Source: CAJQND01 sp051010055 (GTDB lineage: Bacteria > Pseudomonadota > Alphaproteobacteria > Rhizobiales > CAJQND01). From it: DNA of 20,721 bases. Below are positions 15,629 through 20,721 of the stretch, one piece after another. The notes under the pieces are model-generated. The model saw only the letters and a list, made by a program, of their open reading frames with translations. It was not told the origin of the DNA and did no database searches. The DNA lies in contig JBPCVY010000150.1 of assembly GCA_051010055.1 (NCBI GenBank), forward strand, positions 1 to 20,721. The letters run 5' to 3'. Numbering within the stretch: the first letter of the stretch is position 1; every line of letters begins with the position of its first letter. The position numbers and the translations under genes were made by a program.

Positions 15629-16426
15629 ATGGAACTTAAGGATTTCACCGAAGCGAACAGGCAGGCCTGGGATGAGGCCGCCCCTCTTCATCGCAACCAC
15701 AACATGGAAAACCTTTTGGCCGCGGTCAAAGAACCCGGCTATTCGTGCCTTGATGATATCGAAACGGCCATTTTGAACACTCTTGGAATCAAGGGAATAA
15801 GCGTCGCCCAACTGTGTTGCAATAACGGGCCCGAAATTCTCTCGGTCAAAAATTTGGGCGCTGCCCGCTGTGTGGGGTTCGACGGTTCGGAGGGCTTCAT
15901 CGCCCAGGCGCGCGAACTGGCCGAGGCGGGCGGAATTGAGTGCACCTTTGTCTGCACAGATATCTACGACATTGGCGAAGACTATGCCGGCAGTTTTGAT
16001 CTGGTAACAGTCACGATCGGCGTTTTGAGCTGGATGCCCGATTTGGACAGGTTTTTCAGTATCGCAGCGGGGCTTCTAAAGCCAGGCGGCGCGATGTTCA
16101 TCTACGAACAGCATCCAATTCTTGAGATGATCGAACCGGGCGATGCTGGTGACCCGGTGGAGATTGGGCATTCCTACTTCAAAAAGGAGCCGTTTATCGA
16201 CACCGATGGCCTCGATTACTATGGCGGCAGCACATATGAATCCAAGCCGCTCTATTCGTTCATCCACAAATTCTCAGACATCATCATGGCTGGCATCCAC
16301 TCAAAGCTCACAGTGGAGCATATGGAGGAATTGCCGGGCCATATCTCAAACACATGGTACAATGTCGAGAACCACGAACCGCAGTTCCCGATGAGCTACA
16401 CAATGGTGCTGCGAAAAACCGAATGA
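15629..16426 (+). CDS. Class I SAM-dependent methyltransferase
   Basis: A 265-residue methyltransferase. The SAM-binding motif I is VAQLCCNNGPEILS, a variant of the usual E/DxGxGxG with a CCNNG core. It is followed by CVGFDGSEGFIAQAREL (acidic motif II region), FVCTDIYDIG and FDLVTVTIGVLSWMPDLDRFF, then GLLKPGGAMFIYEQHP. The C-terminal part (YYGGSTYESKPLYSF, SNTWYNVENHEPQFPMSYTMVL) is typical of small-molecule methyltransferases. Its start lies 40 bases after flavoprotein C and no terminator separates them, so they are probably co-transcribed. The acceptor is unknown; an amine, amino acid or pathway intermediate fits the setting. Confidence 0.9.
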   Translation: MELKDFTEANRQAWDEAAPLHRNHNMENLLAAVKEPGYSCLDDIETAILNTLGIKGISVAQLCCNNGPEILSVKNLGAARCVGFDGSEGFIAQARELAEAGGIECTFVCTDIYDIGEDYAGSFDLVTVTIGVLSWMPDLDRFFSIAAGLLKPGGAMFIYEQHPILEMIEPGDAGDPVEIGHSYFKKEPFIDTDGLDYYGGSTYESKPLYSFIHKFSDIIMAGIHSKLTVEHMEELPGHISNTWYNVENHEPQFPMSYTMVLRKTE

Positions 16427-16893
16427 AAATCAGAACCCCCCTGCCCGGCGAGCTTGCCGAGCTCAGCGCCCTGTGCCTCAGATCGAAGGCCTATTGGGGT
16501 TATGATGAGGCATTTATTGAGGCATGCCGGGAGGAGCTGACTCTCACACCCGATGAGTTGAGTTCGACTTATCTTGCCGTTGCCGAAATCGACGGCGCAA
16601 TCGCCGGGCTGGTTCAGGTTGGCATTGAGGCAGACGAGGCTGACTTACACAAACTGTTCATTGACCCGGAAAAGATCGGCGCCGGCATTGGCCGGCATCT
16701 GATGGATTGGGGGTTTGAGGTTGCCCGCCGCGCCGGAGCACGGCGGATGACCATCGTGGCAGACGCAGGGGCCGTACCGTTTTACGAACGCATCGGAGCG
16801 TACCAAATCGGCGATGCTCCATCCGATTCCATACCCGGTAGGAAATTGCCAAAGCTTGTTTGCGATTTGCGAGATTTCTCAGCTGATACCTAA
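16423..16893 (+). CDS. GNAT-family N-acetyltransferase
   Basis: A 156-residue acetyltransferase. The start ATG overlaps the methyltransferase stop in an ATGA, indicating translational coupling; a longer in-frame start at 16354 lies inside the methyltransferase gene and is unlikely. Visible GNAT parts are YLAVAEIDGAIAGLVQV, the acetyl-CoA loop DLHKLFIDPEKIGAGIGRHLMDW (the Q/RxxGxG/A motif as KIGAGIG) and VPFYERIGAYQIG near the C-terminus. The nearest style is YitH/PhnO-like small-molecule acetylation, but the substrate cannot be read. Its stop codon overlaps the stop of the convergent SnoaL-like gene by three bases. Confidence 0.9.
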   Translation: MKIRTPLPGELAELSALCLRSKAYWGYDEAFIEACREELTLTPDELSSTYLAVAEIDGAIAGLVQVGIEADEADLHKLFIDPEKIGAGIGRHLMDWGFEVARRAGARRMTIVADAGAVPFYERIGAYQIGDAPSDSIPGRKLPKLVCDLRDFSADT

Positions 16894-17264
16894 AACGCTG
16901 CCTTCCATTGCTCGGTATCTACGAACCAGCGTTCTTCAAAAATCGAACCATCATCGTTGAATTTGAACAGCGCAGTACACTGTGAGCCACCGGGCAGCTT
17001 GTCGGATGTAAACTCGATAACGTTCACGATTTCATTGTCCCCGATGCAATAGCGCAAGCTCTTGATGTCGAACCCTGGCGGTAGCGCCTGGCCAATCTGG
17101 TCAAGGGCGTTTCTGAAAGCAGCGCGCCCTACCAGAACGTCATCCTGGCCTGGCAATACGAAAATCATGTCCTCTGCATAATAACTGGCCAGCTTGTCCA
17201 TATCCCCCGCTGCCAACGCGGCCCAACCATCTTCCAAATCCTTGCGATTTTTTTCCATAGACAT
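16890..17264 (-). CDS. SnoaL/NTF2-like small protein
   Basis: A 124-residue NTF2-fold protein: DGWAALAAGDMDKLASYYAEDMIFVLPGQDDVLVGRAAFRNAL is the classical helix-strand start of SnoaL-like domains, and the end GSIFEERWFVDTEQW closes the cone. The start ATG 17262-17264 has GGGAGGA nine bases upstream; an earlier TTG at 17294 is less likely. Such proteins act as isomerases, hydrolases or ligand binders, and no catalytic pair stands out. It is convergent with the GNAT gene and divergent from the M24 gene. Confidence 0.85.
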   Translation of the reverse strand: MSMEKNRKDLEDGWAALAAGDMDKLASYYAEDMIFVLPGQDDVLVGRAAFRNALDQIGQALPPGFDIKSLRYCIGDNEIVNVIEFTSDKLPGGSQCTALFKFNDDGSIFEERWFVDTEQWKAAF

Positions 17265-17420
17265 CTTGTTTTTCCTCCCAGTACAAGAATTCAACGGGTA
17301 ATCGTCGTCCTTATTGAAGTTTTTTACAAGTTCAATGACAAAGTTCTCAAACCTTTTCGATTTTCAGTTGCATTCCGCTTTGTCCGTTCTGCTGTCACCT
17401 GACTTGCAACATCACATCAA

Positions 17421-18668
17421 ATGCCGTGTAATCCGCCTCACCTTTCGGTGCGGAAACAACCCCACCAGTTGCAAGCCATGGAGGCGCGTGTGCCGGATTC
17501 CCAAATGAAGACTGGTTGCCCGCACACCGGGCGCATGGAAAGTTTCCGCGAAAGGCTTGCCGATGCCGGTTTCGATGCCGCCATCATCACAGATGACGAT
17601 AGCGTCTATTACCTTTCCGGCTACTATGACTATCTGCACATGGATTTCGGGCGCCCGACCATTCTGGTGGTTCCCAGGGATGGCAAGAGCCTGCTCATAA
17701 CCCCTGCCATGGAGCTGGACATGGCGGAAGCTGCCGCCCGTGTTGACGAAATAGCCGTCTGGAATGACGGGTTGGGGAACGAGTGGCGCGAAGAATTGCC
17801 CGGTGCGGTTTCTGGTCCCGGGCGCATTGCCTATGAGCCTGATCATATGCCGCCAATGGTGCGCAACTATCTTAGCACAATCATGGATGACGACCGGCTG
17901 GGCGATGTAACGCCAGTACTTGCCGATATGCGGATGATCAAGTCCGCCGGGGAGTTACAACACGCCCGGCATGCTGGCGAAGTGGCAATGGCCATGATGA
18001 GCGCGGGCCGCAGCGCGATTTCAGAAGGTGTGCCCGAATATGAGGTTGCGATGGCCACTTCGCGGGCCGGCACCCGCAAGGCCGCAGAATTACTTAACGC
18101 CCACTACGACGATGCCACGATGTCGCCAAACACCCATTTTCTGCAGATTATGGCGTCCGGCAAGGAGATTACCAAGCCACACCACCGGGCTTCAATGCGC
18201 ATTATGAAGCGCGGCGAGCCGGTATTTTTGTGCTTTTGCGGTATGACGAACTTTCACCGGTTTAAGCTTGGTTTCGACCGTACATTCTGGATTGGCGAAG
18301 TTGCCGATGAAAAGCAGGCCGAGGTTTACGAAGTTGCCGTGGCCAGCCAGAAAGCAGCCCTTGCAGCGCTTCGCCCCGGTGTTACCGCAGAAAGCGTGCA
18401 CGCTGCCTATGCGGAAGTCATCCGCGAGGCCGGCTTTAAATATCCCTTTCGATGCGGGAGAGCTACCGGTTACAGCTATCTGGAAAAGCCGCAATTGGTT
18501 TATGGCGATAAAACAATATTGCAACCGGGCATGGTTTTCGCGGTGGATGGCTCGGTCACCGTGGCCAAATCATTCCGCGCCCAGGTGGGCGACAGCTTCA
18601 TTGTTTCCGAAACCGGTTATGAGCAAATCACCGACCACCCCAAAGCGCTGGAAGACGTCATTGTTTGA
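17421..18668 (+). CDS. M24-fold hydrolase lacking peptidase metal ligands (creatinase-like)
   Basis: Up to 415 residues with the two-domain M24 layout: an N-terminal creatinase-type domain (ESFRERLADAGFDAAIITDDDSVYYLSGYYDY) and a C-terminal pita-bread domain (MIKSAGELQHARHAGEVA, IMKRGEPVFLCFCG, LQPGMVFAVDGSV). The five metal ligands of prolidase and aminopeptidase P are changed: the first Asp lies in FLCFCG, the second is Gly in KLGFDRTF, the His of GHG is Arg in GRATG, the Glu of EPG is Asp in VDGS, and the last Glu is Gly in AQVGD. The substrate histidine region KPHHRAS remains. A non-metal C-N hydrolase like creatinase is a reasonable reading. The start is uncertain: ATGs at 17421, 17478, 17508 and 17535 are in frame and none has a good Shine-Dalgarno. 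Confidence 0.85.
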   Translation: MPCNPPHLSVRKQPHQLQAMEARVPDSQMKTGCPHTGRMESFRERLADAGFDAAIITDDDSVYYLSGYYDYLHMDFGRPTILVVPRDGKSLLITPAMELDMAEAAARVDEIAVWNDGLGNEWREELPGAVSGPGRIAYEPDHMPPMVRNYLSTIMDDDRLGDVTPVLADMRMIKSAGELQHARHAGEVAMAMMSAGRSAISEGVPEYEVAMATSRAGTRKAAELLNAHYDDATMSPNTHFLQIMASGKEITKPHHRASMRIMKRGEPVFLCFCGMTNFHRFKLGFDRTFWIGEVADEKQAEVYEVAVASQKAALAALRPGVTAESVHAAYAEVIREAGFKYPFRCGRATGYSYLEKPQLVYGDKTILQPGMVFAVDGSVTVAKSFRAQVGDSFIVSETGYEQITDHPKALEDVIV

Positions 18669-18700
18669 ATGAGTTTTGACGGCGCGGAAATTCGAAAACC

Positions 18701-19228
18701 TCACACGCGTGAAATCTTCAATATCTTACGAGGTTGAGCAAAAAATTCCTCGGTGAACGTGAAGCTGGATGGCAGGAAACGTGCAAAGAACGAGGTATAT
18801 GCATAGTTCGTCTCAACCTTGATCACGCTGCCTCCATTAACGCCAACGCCTGCCGGAAGTTCAGCCGAACCCCCCTGTTGCAGGGGTGACATGTTGTAGC
18901 CATCGCTCCAAGCAATCGTCTTCGACCCATTCAGCGCGATGCTGATTGACGTAATCCGCATTTGGATGCTGTTTTCTGGAAACGGTGCGACAATCGCAAT
19001 GGCGGCGCTGAACACGTTGCTAATATCGTTGTCACTTATAGATTTTACCCGGGCCACAAGATCAGCAACCGTGCTGGTCATTGAGGTAACCTTGCGCTTG
19101 GCAATCATTGCATCACCAAGCTCCACCATACCAATGAACAGAAGCACCATTACCGGCGCGGTAAAGGCAAACTCAACCGAAGCTGTGCCTTCCTTACGCT
19201 TTACAAACTTAGCAACCAGCTTGAACAT
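18701..19228 (-). CDS. TadE-like pilus minor protein (intact)
   Basis: A 175-residue protein with a short basic start (MFKLVAKFVKRKEG), then TASVEFAFTAPVMVLLFIGMVELGDA, the class III pseudopilin-like signal and membrane helix of TadE/TadG proteins. The remainder is periplasmic and ends in FFARFLPSSFTFTEEFF. The start ATG 19226-19228 is preceded by AGGATAGATAGAG. It is the last of three Tad-type genes in the same direction; only 16 bases separate it from the broken TadE upstream. Expected role: assembly or surface attachment of Flp/Tad pili. Confidence 0.85.
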   Translation of the reverse strand: MFKLVAKFVKRKEGTASVEFAFTAPVMVLLFIGMVELGDAMIAKRKVTSMTSTVADLVARVKSISDNDISNVFSAAIAIVAPFPENSIQMRITSISIALNGSKTIAWSDGYNMSPLQQGGSAELPAGVGVNGGSVIKVETNYAYTSFFARFLPSSFTFTEEFFAQPRKILKISRV

Positions 19229-19244
19229 ATCTCTATCTATCCTG

Positions 19245-19799
19245 CTAAAACGGCTCGTTCTCAAAAGCCACTGTCCATGAAACAAGGCGTTTATTGTCCG
19301 GCATGTTCGCGTAAAACTTGCCAAGAACGGGCGTGTGGATTGGGTACATATAGTAAGCGCGCACAATCACAACGCTACTGGCGGCACCGGGTGAAAAGCC
19401 AAATCCGTCCGTGTTGAGAGCAAGGCCGGATTCGGGATCTTCAGGATCTGACGGCTGCACAGGATCGGCCAGGTTTGCTGCCTCGAAATTGTCGAATGTC
19501 ATCACATCAATATGGAGATCGCCCTGACAATCAACCATCGCGTCAATGTAGTCACAAACCAGAGTCTTGAACTCAACGCTTCCCCCGCCCTCTTTCTGAA
19601 ACTGTCAAGTGCGGATTTGGCGCGAAGCTTCGATAACTCCGTTCTCCAAAACCAGTGAAGTGAAGATCACCATCGCCACTTCGATGATAGGTATCAGCAG
19701 CAAGAAGAATGGCGTCGCGACAAGGCCGAATTCGAGTGCTGCAGTGCTGTCTTTTGACTTGATGAAACGACGGCCTAATCTTCGATAGAGGAATCTCAT
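19245..19799 (-). pseudogene. TadE-like pilus minor protein with in-frame stop
   Basis: One continuous frame of 184 codons interrupted only by TGA at 19605-19607. The first part reads MRFLYRRLGRRFIKSKDS then TAALEFGLVATPFFLLLIPI, the TadE signal and helix, and reaches EASRQIRT. After the stop it continues in the same frame with QFQKEGGGSVEFKTLVCDYI and VDCQGDLHIDVMTFDNF to the C-terminus. Related TadE proteins have glycine after the RT (ARxxRTGQ), so a single GGA to TGA change explains the stop. Genuine inactivation or a base-call error are both possible. Confidence 0.8.
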
Positions 19800-19809
19800 A
19801 AGCCTGGCC

Positions 19810-20375
19810 CTACTTTCTGATTCTGAGATTGTTCAAGTCAACGCCGATCGCCTTGAACGCAGACCGCAGCTCAGTTCCCGATGGTGAATCGAAATATAAA
19901 CTCGGATCGGAGGCGCAATTGCGCATCAAGTTTCTCACGGTGTTCGTACTGACCTGGAACGTGATGGTGTAGACCCGGATATTCAGATCATTGAGGGTGT
20001 TGCACAACTGCGTTGTCTTGGTGTTCAGCTTGTTGATAACCCCGACTTCGAAATCGGTTTTGCGCTTGTTTGGATCTTCGGAGTTCTTGTCATCGATCGC
20101 CATATAATTGGCGTCCATGAAATTATGGATAAAGGCGTCCTTTTCGGACTTTGTCATGTTTTCAGCACCGGTCGCGGCCAGAGCCAATGCTGCTGTGTCA
20201 ATTGATTGCGACAATCTCTCGCGAACACTCAACGCGCGGTTGAGGTCACAGCAATGCCAGCAGAAAGGATAATTGGCACCAAGGTGAGACCAAAAATCAT
20301 TGCGACGTTACCCCGGGAGTTTTTCCCGAAGCGTGTCAGTACTTTTGCAATTGACCAGCCAAGTTTCAAAGACAT
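19810..20375 (-). pseudogene. TadG-like pilus protein, frameshifted and shortened
   Basis: The N-terminus (ATG 20373-20375, GGGAGAG upstream) reads MSLKLGWSIAKVLTRFGKN then GNVAMIFGLTLVPIILSAGIAV, the TadG anchor. The frame breaks at 20229-20232; adding one T gives ARLSVRERLSQSIDTAALALAATG, a normal TadG sequence. The C-terminus, LCNTLNDLNIRVYTITFQVSTN to YFDSPSGTELRSAFKAIGVDLNNLRIRK, is the usual end of a TadG VWA domain. The joined product is about 188 residues, whereas family members are commonly 400 or more, and the first part of the VWA domain, including its MIDAS motif, is missing. It therefore looks internally deleted as well as frameshifted. Confidence 0.75.
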
Positions 20376-20507
20376 CCGAACGCTCTCCCAAAACATTCTC
20401 GTTGGGAAAGCCAACTATCATCCCTTCTGTAAAAGCTGGATGTACTCGGGGAATAAAATTTGTTGAAAGGTTTAAGAGAGTTTTCTGTTCACCATGAAAC
20501 GCTGGTG

Positions 20508-20721
20508 CTAACCGGTCAGGTCATGCCATTGCGCGCGGGTAATGCGGTATCCCGGACACTGTTCTGCATACGCTCGGCGCATGCCTTCGTAGTTCATACC
20601 GCTTTTTTTCAGCACCTTGCGGGATGTGGCGTTTCCTGGATCGGTCACCGCAACAACATCTTGCAGCGGCGTTTCTTCGAATGCGAATTTCAGCAAACGT
20701 GAGCATGCTTCTGTGGCGTAT
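20508..20721 (-). CDS. RimJ/RimL-type GNAT acetyltransferase, C-terminal part (partial)
   Basis: The 3' end of a gene that begins beyond 20721; about 70 residues are visible. The frame is open to the window edge: YATEACSRLLKFAFEETPL, then VVAVTDPGNATSRKVLKKSGM and a YEGMRRAYAEQC-type end. The pattern VxDPxNxxSxxVLxKxGMxxEG is characteristic of Acetyltransf_3 (RimJ/RimL) proteins. The acetyl-CoA pyrophosphate loop should lie just outside the window, ending with the visible YATEA. Substrate unknown. About 130 bases separate it from the TadG-like gene. Confidence 0.85.
   Translation of the reverse strand, partial: YATEACSRLLKFAFEETPLQDVVAVTDPGNATSRKVLKKSGMNYEGMRRAYAEQCPGYRITRAQWHDLTG

Noticed and set aside
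14980..15648. A 222-codon minus-strand frame opposite flavoprotein C.
   Set aside because: It lies antisense to a clearly conserved enzyme domain, has no recognisable motif and starts inside the methyltransferase gene. It is a shadow of good codon usage on the other strand.

Overview
The window looks like chromosomal DNA of an alphaproteobacterium, probably a marine or host-associated member of the Hyphomicrobiales/Rhodobacterales. This is inferred from the gene content: DUF1194 VWA protein, Tad pilus minor subunits, DUF6614-like protein, PotABCD-type transporter and trimethylamine-dehydrogenase-like flavoproteins. GC content is moderate. I see no rRNA, tRNA, CRISPR array, transposase or phage gene.

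Left edge (1-2016): the N-terminal half of a secreted pentameric ligand-gated ion channel homologue runs off the edge on the minus strand. It is followed by a marC-family membrane protein gene broken by two single-base insertions, a small cupin, and a DUF6614-like protein on the minus strand.

Core (2013-11507): two long paralogous flavoproteins of the trimethylamine/histamine dehydrogenase family (called A, 2013-4082, and B, 4935-6989) flank a BetI-like TetR regulator. To the right is a polyamine-type ABC transporter: a Tat-exported binding protein on the plus strand, and two permeases plus an ATPase on the minus strand that converge on a strong terminator.

Middle (11689-13263): a ferritin-like helical protein and a secreted DUF1194 VWA protein on the minus strand, and a possible small membrane protein on the plus strand.

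Second catabolic block (13264-18668): a third flavoprotein (C) of the FadH / N-methylproline-demethylase type heads a run with a methyltransferase and a GNAT acetyltransferase. An SnoaL-like protein follows on the other strand. Next is an M24 'pita-bread' hydrolase that has lost the usual metal ligands, as in the creatinase-like branch.

Right edge (18701-20721): a minus-strand set of Tad-pilus-like minor proteins. One TadE is intact, one has an in-frame stop, and a TadG-like gene is shortened and frameshifted. The C-terminal part of a RimJ/RimL-type GNAT lies at the edge.

Working model (inference): the two blocks form one regulon for uptake and oxidative breakdown of an unidentified amine. 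Similar TetR-type operator sequences lie upstream of B, upstream of C and directly before the tetR gene. The transporter would import the compound, A and B would oxidise C-N bonds, C would demethylate or reduce an intermediate, and the M24 protein could cleave a C-N bond. The pocket residues visible in A and B argue against trimethylamine itself as the substrate.
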